Part shown: piece after piece, positions 11,635-26,047 of the stretch | Numbering within the stretch: the stretch's first letter is position 1 | Layout of the letters: every line of letters starts with the position of its first letter | Source of the DNA: Rotaria socialis | Lineage: Eukaryota > Rotifera > Eurotatoria > Philodinida > Philodinidae | DNA: 64,000 bases | NCBI GenBank assembly: GCA_905331475.1 | Contig: CAJNYU010003219.1 | Location: 310,001-374,000 of the forward strand | Reading direction: 5' to 3' | Program-made: the position numbers and the translations under genes | The notes under the pieces: generated by a model | Told to the model about the DNA's origin: nothing | Databases searched by the model: none | The model's input: the letters and a program-made list of their open reading frames with translations, nothing else

Positions 11635-12519
11635 TTAATTGCGAGTCAAACGAAAAAGAAAATGATCAAAATAAAAAAACATGCAAAATAAAATTAACAA
11701 CGACCATTGTCTTGTGGAAGTCTCATTAGCTAATGCATTTTTTTCCAGAAAAAAACTGATTTTATCTTGACACTGAATGTCATTTTCTGATTTATCCGTA
11801 CAGCCATATAAACCACCTGGACATTCACGATTAGCAGATTTTTCAATATAATCTAAGAAGACATTCATTTGAGCAACGTCGGCAGCAACCGGTGTTATTG
11901 TACAGTTTGTTATATATGAAAGTGCACATTTATGATATTCATAGGCATCTCTGCACCATTTCGTTTTTTCGTGTGCAGACCATCGTCGATCAAAACGAAC
12001 ACGATTTTCAATAATAGGACTACAAATTGTTCCAGCCTAATTATATATGAAAAAGCGAACAAATAAAAAATTCGCTCTATTTCATTCAAATATATTTTTT
12101 TTTACTTTTTCTAAATTACACACAGGTATTGTTCTCATTGTTGTACGATATCTTGTACCCGGAATTGTTTGTAGAGTTGTTCGACATTTATATTGTATGG
12201 GGTTTGTTTCATTAAATTCCGAACAATATCTTCCAGCACGTATTGCATTACGTTTAAGTTGAACATCGAGTGATGCTAATGCTGCTGCATATTCAGTACG
12301 CATATCGCAACAAAGTAGATGTTCATTGACACAATCAGCGAACTCTTTACTTGCATCACAAAAAATAGTTAATTGTTCTTCCGTATATAAATGAGACTTC
12401 ATTAAATCTTCATCACCTTTTGATGGTCCTTGTGGACAATCAGCTGCTTTCCAAATATCACATTCATAAGTGGTATAAATAAGAAATAGAAAGAAGAAAT
12501 ATAAGAATTTATATGACAT
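11635..12519 (-). CDS. secreted or GPI-anchored Cys-rich protein, unknown family
   Basis: Two exons, 12519-12106 and 12036-11635, joined in phase 0 by a 69-bp GT-AG intron, encode 271 residues. The ATG at 12519 is chosen because it is followed at once by a signal-peptide-like core (KFLYFFFLFLIYTTYEC). The open frame continues upstream but without a better start. The mature part holds at least a dozen cysteines (CDIWKAADC, LLCCDM, CNLEK, CQDKISFF) with several N-x-S/T sites. The last ~25 residues are hydrophobic (WSLLILFCMFFYF) with a short basic end, fitting a GPI signal or single TM anchor. I do not recognise the family. The spacing is broadly reminiscent of small disulfide-rich ectodomains. 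Function unknown. Confidence 0.7.
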
Positions 12520-12721
12520 ATCGAATGTATAACCATTGGATGTTCGACAATAGAAATGATTTAGTTTTATTTTGTATTTGTTAGTAGGATTAGAAACAAG
12601 ATAAACAATCGATCGGCTAGGTATTCGTGGCGCTAAAACAATACATGTATAATAAATTATGTAATACCCCATATCATTGATCGTCAAACTAACGTTGACG
12701 TGTTGAGCTTATATAATCACT

Positions 12722-12871
12722 ATGAATTCATTCTTATCAAACTCAATTATTGAAGTCCTTCTGTCTATTGTTCATTATGTTGTTATTATTTCGTTTGTTA
12801 TCATGATTGGTCAAATTATCTGGACACTATTTTTGATTCATAAAGAAAAAGACAATGTCAATAATGATTAA
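12722..12871 (+). CDS. candidate 49-residue single-pass membrane microprotein
   Basis: A short ORF starts with ATG at 12722, 202 bp from and divergent to the Cys-rich gene. It encodes a short polar N-terminus, one long hydrophobic stretch (about residues 11-39, VVIISFVIMIGQIIW at its centre) and a charged tail KEKDNVNND. The layout fits small integral membrane proteins, including pump-regulating micropeptides, but no family is recognised. TATATAA at 12710-12716 lies too close to the ATG to be its TATA box. No homology or transcript evidence is available here, so this is a candidate only. Confidence 0.35.
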   Translation: MNSFLSNSIIEVLLSIVHYVVIISFVIMIGQIIWTLFLIHKEKDNVNND

Positions 12872-13812
12872 GGTGAAAAATGTATCGTTTATTTTATTTA
12901 TATGAAAACAAAACAAAAAACTTAGCAGTTCATAATTCTTTACATAGGAAATTAAATTGCGGAACTTGTTGAAGATACATTTTTAATATTGATGAATAAA
13001 TTGAAAAGAAATCTGTCTCTCGACAAAACTACTGCATAGAGAAAAAACAAATATGTAAATATCTTTCACATGTTTTCGTTACGTAAGTTGATAAAGAAGT
13101 ATTCTTATGATAAATATTATTAAAAACAAAAGATGGCTTGCAGTGGTACGAATAACTTGTTTTCAAGATAGAACTGTCACCTTCTGAAAGCTATGAAATA
13201 AAAAATTGTATTAAATTTGCATGCTTTGATGAGCATAAAGATGTATCTTATTGCTCATTATAACAATACTAAGTAATTTTCTTTTTCATAAATAACGGGA
13301 AAACTATCTCTTCATGAAAGTCAATTATATTACTTCAAAGTTATAGTTGATAACATTTTGTAAATATAATATTTTTATCAGCAGTTAACATATCAGATCA
13401 CATGGTTAATGCATGATGATTTTTTTTTTCTATGGAGTCATTTCAGGAACAGTCATCAGGCATTTAATTGTTGAGATAGACTATTTTATCTTCAATCACT
13501 AATTTAGATTTTTCCGAATGATATTCTTTTTGATAAATAACGGTATCCTGCAATACATTTATTTTTCTTCTTTTATACAAAAAAAGAGACTGTAAGATGA
13601 CAGAGGAAAAGAAGTGACGCATAAAAAGAAAAACCATACGTATGTTGATGTTTTATATTCAACTCAATTGCGCTCAATTTTGAAATGAACGTTTTTAATC
13701 AATCCGACAAGAGAAAACAAAAGACAGAGTGAGTATATAAAGACCAGGAAGATAAAGCATAGAAGACAAAAGAAGGAAAAAAAGCGATATTGATATCAAC
13801 TTGATTGTATTC
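12872..13812. other. intergenic, no gene seen
   Basis: AT-rich spacer ending at the SAR1 stop codon. It probably contains the SAR1 3' UTR on the minus strand. No ORF, RNA gene or repeat recognised. Confidence 0.5.
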
Positions 13813-14725
13813 CTACAGATATTGTGAAAGCCATCGAAACGCTTCCCCGTAGCCTTCACGTCTTAGTACACTACACATAAATAGTTCCATAGGACGGCCA
13901 GATACATCCGAACGAGGAACATTGCCTTTGCCTGTTGTTGCTGTAGAAATACCAAGTACATAACGAAGTTCTTGTTCACTGACAGCTCCTGGTAAATCAA
14001 TTTTGTTTCCAAGTACAACAATAGGTGCATTTACTACTTGTTCGTCTGTTAATAAACTCTAGAAAAGATTTCATTTTTTTTAAATTGACTATGTAAAACT
14101 GAATATACGAACATCAAGTTCAGCTTTGGCTTCAGCAAAACGCGTTCGATCGACTGCATCAACAAGAAATACAACTGAATCAACAGCCGGAAAATAGTCT
14201 TTCCATACACGACGAGCTTTAATTAATAACAAAAACAAAATTAAATTTTAGAATCAACACCTCTCTTTTTCCTGCTCATGAACTCATATACATCATTCAA
14301 TGTCAAAAAAAAAAATAGAATTTTACCTTGAGCGTGACCACCTAAATCAAACGTTGTAAATTTCATATTGCCCATAACTAATTCTTCCGAAGCTATAAGA
14401 AATAAAAGTTAATCATCATGAGTATCGAATAAATTTCATACTTGGATGTAGTGTCGGCACATGTTGTGCTAGTCGATCATCTTTAAGCATATGCAACAAA
14501 GTTGTCTAAAAGATGAGGGAAGAAAGAAAAATATTTTACTTTTTACGTTGAATATTATTCATTTTACTTTTCCAGCATTATCAAGGCCAAGAAATACAAG
14601 TTTACCACTTTTTTTATGGAGACCTATTTGAAACAAAAGAATAAATAGATATTCAAGGTTAATATTTGAGAGTACATACCCAGCGACGTTAAAATACTGG
14701 TAAACCAATCCCATAGAAAACTCAT
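13813..14725 (-). CDS. SAR1 small GTPase
   Basis: Six exons in continuous phase: 14725-14680, 14623-14568, 14505-14442, 14392-14327, 14216-14113 and 14058-13813, encoding 193 residues (human SAR1 198). SAR1 is the GTPase that starts COPII vesicle budding at the ER. All signatures are present: the amphipathic N-terminus MSFLWDWF, the P-loop GLDNAGKTT, HVPTLHPTSEEL with the switch I Thr, switch [19 protein letters not shown], the base-recognition NKID, and the C-terminal [22 protein letters not shown] segment. The His of DLGGH replaces the Gln of Ras, as in all SAR1 proteins. Nothing is missing. Introns are 50-110 bp. Confidence 0.97.
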
Positions 14726-15385
14726 TGTGATATATTAATTATCTCGATTGGCTCTGATAAAAATCTAAAGATAAAAAATTTGTAGTTTTTCAACAACAAG
14801 AAATAAATGTAATTATTTGTTTCTGTTAGAGCCACGTGTTTAAAGAATAGCTCTGGCTTATTTTTTGACCAATCATTATTTGATTAATGACCCTCAACAA
14901 TAGAAACGATTAATTATAAAGCGACATCTCTTCATATTGTCAAGAAAGAAATATTGCAAACTCAACGATACTTGATCATGATATCGATAGTGCAGAATAT
15001 ATTGACGTGTTAGGCTATTAAAAATGCGACGGAAACGAAAAATAAGAGATTATCGGATGTAGCGGTTGTAAATAGTTCGAAGTGAAATGATTGTTTTTTC
15101 AAGAAAAGAGGAAAATGTAGAAGAAATCTTATATGTTTTGCTCGTAGACTCTGAACAGTTTTTGGTTATGGGAGTCTACATCACCACACATCCTATGATT
15201 TCGTCTGTCGAATATTTGCGATGGTGATAATTCGATTCTACTAAATTACATATATTTTTTCTTAACCCGAAATATCTGTGACATCTCGTGTAAAAACATA
15301 CAATCATTCAAATTGAAAACAATATAGTTAATTTACAATGATTCACGATATGGTTTTGTCGGTACTTCTTGAATAAAGATTTTCA
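14726..15385. other. intergenic, no gene seen
   Basis: Spacer between the SAR1 start and the ART-TPR stop, presumably the SAR1 promoter region. No other feature seen. Confidence 0.5.
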
Positions 15386-18063
15386 TTACATTTTCAATAA
15401 AACTCGCTGAATAAGTTGCTTGGTTTTGATTATATTCGGATGTGTCAATGGTAATGCTTGACGATAGATCGAAGCAGCTTTTTCATAATTATTTAACGCC
15501 GGTTGAAATTCTGCTTTATCTTCATAAACAAGACCAACATTAGTAAGTGTTGACGCTATTTGCGGATGTTGTGGTGGAAGTGTTTTTCGATGAATATCAA
15601 GAGACCGATTATGATGTTTCAATGCTAAATCGTAATATCCAAGACATCGATAGATTATTCCTATATTACTATGCGATGCTCCCAGATCGGGATGATCTGC
15701 CGGAAGATGTTTTTCTCTTATGCATAAAGCTTTTTTATTATATTCTAATGCTTCATTATATTTTTTCTCTGTTTGATATATACCAGCAATATTATTTAAA
15801 CATACAGCTACTCTTGGATGATCATCACCGAATGCTTGCTGCAGAATAACTAATGATTTATGAAATGATTGTAGTGCACGTGTATAATCTTTTTTTCTCT
15901 CATAAATTGTTCCAATACTATTATAATTGCTGGCTAAATGTGGATCATCAGATTTTAATGAGCTTAATTTAATTTTCAGTGAATGTTCATGCCACTTTAA
16001 ACTTGAATCATAATCACCTTTCTCATAGGCGATTATGCCAATTGCATGATAACATCGACCTAATTCTTGTGAATCAGTTGGATATGGATGAAGTAAACGG
16101 CGATAATAATTTTCGGCATCATGAAATTTACCCATATTTCGTAAAACATGACCAAATGAAAGAAGATCAGTTTCATCTGGACTATGTTGATTTTTCATAT
16201 GTTCAAGTATCGGTTTCAAATCATGATCATTTTCACTTGATAATGTCATATGAATAATCCATAAACTATCCTCGTTACAGTGAATATCAACAAGACGAAA
16301 TATTGAACCTAACATAAATAGTACTTCGCATTCGTCAGGAAAATGGCTATGACTGCTTATATTTGCAAATGGTTTTTCATAACCATATTGTGGATTAGCA
16401 TCGATTTCAAAAAGAACTTTTTCACATTGATCAGAATTACGAGAGAAAACTAACGCTAACTCACGACTAAGACTGGTCGATAGAAATGAATTTATCGAAA
16501 TAAATTGTCCTGTGGAATCTTTTAATATTTGCAGTTCATCTTGAAACATCAATTGACCACGATAAACACGTATAGATGATGCACATTGATATTCTAATAA
16601 TTGTCGATGCAAATCACGAATAAAAAAACGAAATAAATATATTAAATCAATATTTTGCACTCGTAAAGCTTTATTCAATAAACGGTAGAGAAATGTTTGT
16701 CTTGTATACCACCATATAGCTTGAGATGATGTGTAAGTTTTTTCAAAATCATTTATTATTGATAGCTCGTGGGGATTACCTTTGTATTCTTCTTTACATA
16801 GATGAATAAGATCATTTCTCTCTTGTGTGCTCGATTTCATTCGAAGTAGACAATCAATTAATAGCTGAGAATGAACAAATTGACCGTTAAGCCCAGTTGT
16901 CGATTGGCCTTGATCTTTATTCAATATATTTATCGAGAGAACTTCATCTACTTTTATTTTAATACGTTTTGTTTGATCTTGTTCAATTCGATTTACTAAT
17001 TCTTCTGATTTAGTTATAAGGGCTTGAATCTAAAGTTTGACAAGGATTCGTTTCACTAAGTTTATCAACAAAAACGACTGCTTGATAGATTTACATATAT
17101 TAGAGCTTCTTTTTCTAAGCGATACAGAACTGCATTTACGGGAGAATCGGATGATCTTAGTTGTCTAAATCGGTTAATCAACTCTTCATAGTGTAAGAAA
17201 TAGAAATCGATAGGTAATGGCCTACCTAAAATTTATGTTTAAAGTAATTGACACAATAGTCTGTGAATTCATAGAAATTAAAAATAATGAAAATTGAAAG
17301 ATTTGACCTGATTTCTCTATTAGAGGGATAAAATAGTGACGATCACCAATTGTATTGGTAACTGTACCACTAGTAACCGGTTTATCACGACTTATACTGG
17401 CAAAAACCGTTATCGATGATTCACCAATTTCCCGTCGTTTCATCACTCTAGTTTATTAGTATGCAAACAGGATTTACAAGAATTCAACTTATTTGAAGGC
17501 TCATATATCACTGTACAAATGGTAATTTACTCTAAAGATTGCTGATGAACTAGTATTTTTGACTATTGATAATTAAAAAAACGAATGATAAAACATTCGT
17601 AATCAATGTCAGACAAATTTGGCAAATCATCGGAATAAAATACTTAAGCAAGATATCTAGAGTTACTCTCGCTTTGTAGTCTGTGCTGAAGAAAGTGTGA
17701 ATACGTATTTACTTTGTTAAAGTCTTCAGTCCACTTTTTATTTGTTTTTCTATCCAAACAGTAAACATAGATTGAGTAAACTTGCCGAAGACTGTGTATA
17801 CGTGGTACTAATCGTCTGCCTGATAGGCCACTAATAATAATAATAATCCGATCATGACTTGATACAGATCGAATATAATCTTCACAATCATGACTGTTGT
17901 CAAACGCTCGTAAATGATTAATTATTGTCCTCAATCGTTGTTGAGTATGACGGTTTTCTTCTGACTTATTAACAGAATTGTCAAGCCAAACCAGTGAAAA
18001 TGTTTCCAAATTATTATTAGTAACTGTGACAGATTGTGTTGCTGTTGTTGCAACTGAATCCAT
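15386..18063 (-). CDS. ADP-ribosyltransferase-TPR protein, ART signature present
   Basis: Two exons, 18063-17713 and 17029-15386, joined in phase 0, give about 664 residues, close to its uninterrupted 655-residue paralogue at 33212-35179. The paralogue supports the junction: FNK|IQALITKSEEL here aligns with SKINGVITEKTKL there. Domains: an N-terminal ~115-residue region (LETFSLVWLD, DRIIIIISGLSGRRLVPRIH) shared by both paralogues and of unknown role; an ART-type domain at roughly residues 250-390 with VYRGQL, ISINSFLSTSLS and DECEVLFMLG, which fit the R-S-ExE pattern of arginine mono-ADP-ribosyltransferases; then about six 42-residue TPR units of kinesin-light-chain type (SNIGIIYRCLGYYDLAL and similar). 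It probably transfers ADP-ribose from NAD to proteins chosen by the TPRs; substrate unknown. The 683-bp intron holds two unexplained exon-like ORFs, listed separately. Confidence 0.85.
17095..17443 (-). other. two exon-like ORFs inside the ART-TPR intron
   Basis: ORF segments 17443-17308 and 17225-17095 join in phase across an 82-bp GT-AG intron. They encode about 89 residues, from MKRREIGESSITVF to NAVLYRLEKEALIY. The second ends in phase 0 at a GTAAAT donor, and a 65-bp intron would splice it directly onto the main ART-TPR exon at 17029. The segment could therefore be an alternative 5' end with its own ATG. Splicing from the upstream ART-TPR exon into 17443 would not keep the frame at the AG I see. 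The sequence is not recognised and has no counterpart in the paralogue. It is either an alternative first-exon set or a trapped gene fragment. Confidence 0.4.
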
Positions 18064-19859
18064 GATAACAATATTGAATTTCGTTTAAACGCCAATAGGA
18101 TACAACCGCTCTATTTGACAGTTCATATTTGCTAATTTCGATCTGAATCAAAAGATATGCTTTTCTTTTAATGCAAGTCGAGAAGATTACTTTTCACAGG
18201 AAATAAATCCAAGTATAAAGGGTACGCAAAACATAGATAAAATGCTGTAATATGAGAAAGAATGAAAATAAAAGGCGAGGAAAGTCAAGTTGGATTTTTC
18301 CAAGTAATACTCGTAACATGATTTTGAAAAATGCAAGTAACATATATTACTTTTATAGTAGAGAGAATATGTTCAGGAGAAATTTCAAGTTAATGTAACA
18401 AGAAATGAGCAATATATTTTTTCAATAAAAAAGAATGAAATAGATGTTTCCTCGTTGGGAATATTGTAAATTTCTAAATTAAACTTCAATTACGCCAATT
18501 TCAATGATATATCGACTTGTCAATGTCAAATTTCATAACATTTGAAATAGATTTTGTATTCTGATACATGTTATTGGGTGGATACGCGATCATATATTTA
18601 ATGAATAATATATATTTCCAAGTTGGCGAGAAAGCGTTTGATTTATGTTTGTTTGCACATATACGAGCCCGATGTAGACCAATCAAATTGTAATTTTTAT
18701 TGTTTGGAAATTTCCAAGTTGCACAGTGTAGTTGCGACGATTGATTTCTACTTCAATTAATCATAGATAAAAATCATCTTATTTATTAGACTAATTATCA
18801 GTCTAAATCAAAAGGATTTTTTTGTGGGGACATCTATATAACCAAAGAAAACTTCATTCAGGCGCAAAGCTATTGAATTAATTTTTCAGGTAATAAGAAT
18901 TTACATGTATCCACCAGGAGGATTGAAATAGACTCGACTCATCCTATCAGATTTTCAAAGCAATTCTTTCCGTAGATCACCACTTCTCTTAATAATGACG
19001 ATACAGAAACCGGAGTAATATGTACAATCGGTGACGGTAGATTTTTCTGGTATTTCGATTGACAATATAGAACTTCATAGTATAAGACTGAATACGCAGG
19101 TGGTTATAAGGCAATCGATCAATCGAATCTTACGTCAGTTTAGTCGTATATTAACGTGTTTTGCTGTTTGACGAAGATTAATTGATAATGAGATTTTATT
19201 ATTTGTATTATTCATTTATATGATGGAAGTAGAATAATAAAGTGACTTTGAACAAAGTTTTTGCAAGATTTAAGCTACTAAAACAACTAGCGAACTATTT
19301 TGAATGCGAGCAGGGAATTCAAAAGTTTGTTTCTTTACTCAACCCATTCATTTTTATGAATCAGTACTATCAATAGCCATGGTAAGATTCCAGAACGATT
19401 GTGAAAGCACAATCTAAACCAATTGTAGGACTGCTTCAGGTGATTCATCATTTCTTTGACTCATATTTTTATATTTCAGTTCATGCTGTGTTCTCGAGCC
19501 TACGGTAAGAGTTGACCTTTCGGAACCAACGAGTGATTTCTCAAAGGTCAAAAACGAATCCTCCGAGATTCAGCGATAAAATAACACGATTCATTTCCTC
19601 TTTTTCGATAGCGCTTAAATCGTAAACTTGAAAAGATGAATGCTTTGTCCTCATCGCAAGCAGTTGAGTAATTTTAGAAACCTATGATACATGTCTGACA
19701 AGTTGTTCTATGCCGTTGAAATCTTTGCATGGAAGCATTTGCATCATCGATCAACTATTCTAGTCACCAAAAATATTCAATCAATCCCTCCTACTGTGAA
19801 CAACAAGAACTAAAATCCTGTTTCATATTTTAATCCTTGCAAAATTATATTAAATTTAT
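18064..19859. other. intergenic, no gene seen
   Basis: AT-rich 1.8-kb spacer upstream of the ART-TPR gene and downstream of the decayed arrestin gene. No ORF of interest, RNA gene or clear inverted repeat recognised. Confidence 0.45.
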
Positions 19860-20978
19860 TTATTCAACAATATTAGCATTCACAATAAAATTTTTCGCAA
19901 TTACTTCAGGCTCCGGATTATTTTCTTCTCGAGAAGTATCAGTCTGTTCAATAGTATCATTGCATATAATAATAGATACATCGACTTGCCATACATTTTC
20001 TATGTCCACATAAATTTTAAGTTGTATTTTATATTCAATGGTTAAAGAAAACGATGTTGCGGCATTTTCTTGCCCATATTGAAATTAAAATGTGGGCGGT
20101 AAACACATTTTCTTCGGTATAGTTATCAAAACTCTATTTCTTATTAATTTCTTATTTTTTAAAATATTATTACAAGTTTCCACTCCACTACATATATCTT
20201 CTTGAACAAACACTTGATTCAATACTATAATAAATTCCTAAATTTATTTCAATATTATGAATATATTATTGATTTGGATTTTGAATTTCATAGAAAATCT
20301 GTATGACAGCATCAAGTATAAAAACAGCACGATTCGTTTTAACTTGAAGATTAATAGCGGATAATCGATTTTCTGCAGGACCGAAAAACAAATCGTTGAT
20401 AAAAGTACAGGTAGATCAAGTTTAACGTATGGTAAAACATGAATTGGTATTGAACAACGAATTTTATCTTGAGAGTTTTTATGGATAAGATTTACTGAAT
20501 AGGATATATTCGGATTTGTCTTGACATGATTCAATGATGGCGGAAGATGATCATCAAGACGTAATTTAAAATATTGCTTTGTATTTGAGGTTAAAATTAA
20601 ATCATATTCAGTTGAGAAAAATTGTATTTGGCATTTTTCTAAATTATTCTTTTTATATTTTTTAAAATAAATAATACCAGTTGAAAAAGTCGATGCATTC
20701 ACATTCTTATGTGACAAAACAGTGCTGGAAATTGTATCATTCGGTAAATAAATAGCGCCAGGACGATCAATTTCAAGAACATCGGCAGCTACACTTTTTT
20801 CTCTGGAATCCTGACAAGCGCTGCGACATATGGCTACACATCTACATTGACTTTGAAAATTTCCCATACGAAATATACTATACGTTCGACTATGGTCTAT
20901 TGTTTTGCATATAAAATACGTCACTATTTCTTTTTCTGACTCAATAATCGATAGATGTTTAATATGAAACGATGCCAA
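19860..20978 (-). pseudogene. decayed arrestin-domain gene
   Basis: The 5' frame (20978-20244) resembles an arrestin N domain: PGAIYLPNDTISSTVLSH, a FKLRLDDHLPPSL segment like the FxLPxxLPPSF motif, and ISYSVNLIHK. Near 20400 homology moves to another frame, which encodes FFGPAENRLSAINLQVKTNRAVF, the start of an arrestin C domain, up to a stop near 20270. Further C-domain-like sequence (LITIPKKMCLPPTF, then IEYKIQLKIYVDIENVWQVDVSIII after an in-frame stop) continues to a stop at 19860. No GT-AG introns explain these shifts. At least three disruptions are seen, so I call it a pseudogene of the alpha-arrestin family. Alpha-arrestins link membrane cargo to ubiquitin ligases; this copy probably makes no full protein. 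Confidence 0.6.
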
Positions 20979-22233
20979 AGTGATGCTCTAAAAATGTTGT
21001 ACGAAAAAAGAAAATATCTTTTCGACAAACTTGTAAACATTCAGCAAATACATTCATAGAATCATTGTCAGTTTTGAAAAGAGTTTTCGAGAAGTGAAAA
21101 TTTGTATTATATTGAAAAATATTCGGTTTAATTCAATAGCTTCATAGTGTAAAGTAGTAGCTAGCTAGCTCATGAAAAGGATTCTTCAGTGACTCGAGTT
21201 TATTTAATAGATCATTTCCATTCGATGAACATTCCTGTCAGCTTAGCTAACTTGACAAGTACAATATATCGAGTAAAAGAAAATATTTACGTCATCCCTA
21301 ATATAATTCAAGTAAAATAGTCATCAATCAAGAGATTAATTTCATTTATGCTCAGCCGAGAAAAGCAACGAATGACTCATGTCGATAAAAAAATCTAGTT
21401 TGATCGTTGACTAATAACAAAAGACTTCTATCCATTATAAATATACACTCTATATCTCTTGGTCCTATGATCGCATATAAAATATATATTTATATTATCG
21501 CTGAGAAAATTGATACGGCTAACCTTCTAATTTCTTATTACATTTCTTCTACAGATGTAAGTTGATCACCAGTAGTTCTGAATTAAGTAGATAGAATGAA
21601 TTTAAAATAGATGAGAAAACATCGGATTCGCATCCGATTGTTACGTGTACTGCAAAAGCTGAGTCGATTTATATATATTTTGAATAATTCTGAGAAAAAA
21701 AGTGTTTTTGAAAAACTCCTTGTACCTCCCTCCCCCCCTCCTCAGGGATGGTTTGGTCAATAATGACAGTTTTTTCGATAACTCAGCCATTTCTTGACGG
21801 ATCCTTCTCATCTTCGAACTCGACTGAGATATTGATGAGATTATTCTGTGTACAAAATTTCATGGTAAAAGGATGAGGCTTTCAAGAGTTATCGTGTTAA
21901 CGGCCGGACGGACACACTGACCGAATCTAGAGTGTACTCATTTTTTGAGTAAACAAAAAAGAATAATTTATTCATAAATGAATCTAAAATTAAGCAAGAT
22001 TAGCAATACCATAATTTTAAATTCAAAAGCTATCCCTTCATTCTACTTTCAAAGAAGAAAACGATTGCATCTCACTGCGATATGTACATGAGAAAAAAAA
22101 AGGATCTCCTTCACGTACTTCCTACCGCTTCTTAAATAAACAGCTTTAAAGTGAAAAATAATACAAGATACTCAGAAAAGAAAATGCAACATAAATCGGA
22201 TAAATATTTTCGGATATGTTTTATTTGTTCAGA
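20979..22233. other. intergenic, contains dispersed repeat copy B
   Basis: Spacer between the arrestin pseudogene and the aminotransferase-fold gene. Apart from the repeat at 21622-21954 no feature was recognised. Confidence 0.45.
21622..21954. repeat. dispersed repeat, copy B (inverted relative to copy A)
   Basis: The reverse complement matches 3636-4140 over its two ends and much of the body, including the CAGCCATTTCTTGACGGATC and CGGCCGGACGGACACACTGA stretches. Both terminal hairpins are kept, CGGAT-TCGC-ATCCG at one end and GTACTCA...TGAGTAAAC at the other. About 170 bp present in copy A near its right end are absent here, so B is an internally shortened copy. Confidence 0.65.
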
Positions 22234-25766
<3,533 letters not shown>

Positions 25767-26047
25767 TGTTGTAATAGATATTTTGATTTAATTACTTTTT
25801 GAAAATAAGTCTCAAACAGAACATAAATAAAATCCCGTTGATTAATATTAGTCAGTGATTTATCTTAAACAAGTTTCTTTTTTCAATTTTTTTTAAATCA
25901 TTTTTTTTCTCGTTTCTTGGTTTGGTTATACGGATTAGAATTAGTTGTAATGCAAACTACAAACACACAGGCAACAAAAAAAAAACAATGAAAACAAACT
26001 CGATATATTCCTTTTTTTCCTCTATCGGAGAAAACAAAATAAAAACA

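Noticed and set aside
12710-12716. TATA box for the microprotein ORF
   Set aside because: TATATAA lies only six bases before the ATG, too close to serve as its core promoter.
15547-16257. plus-strand ORFs within the ART-TPR gene
   Set aside because: Antisense shadows of the TPR repeats.
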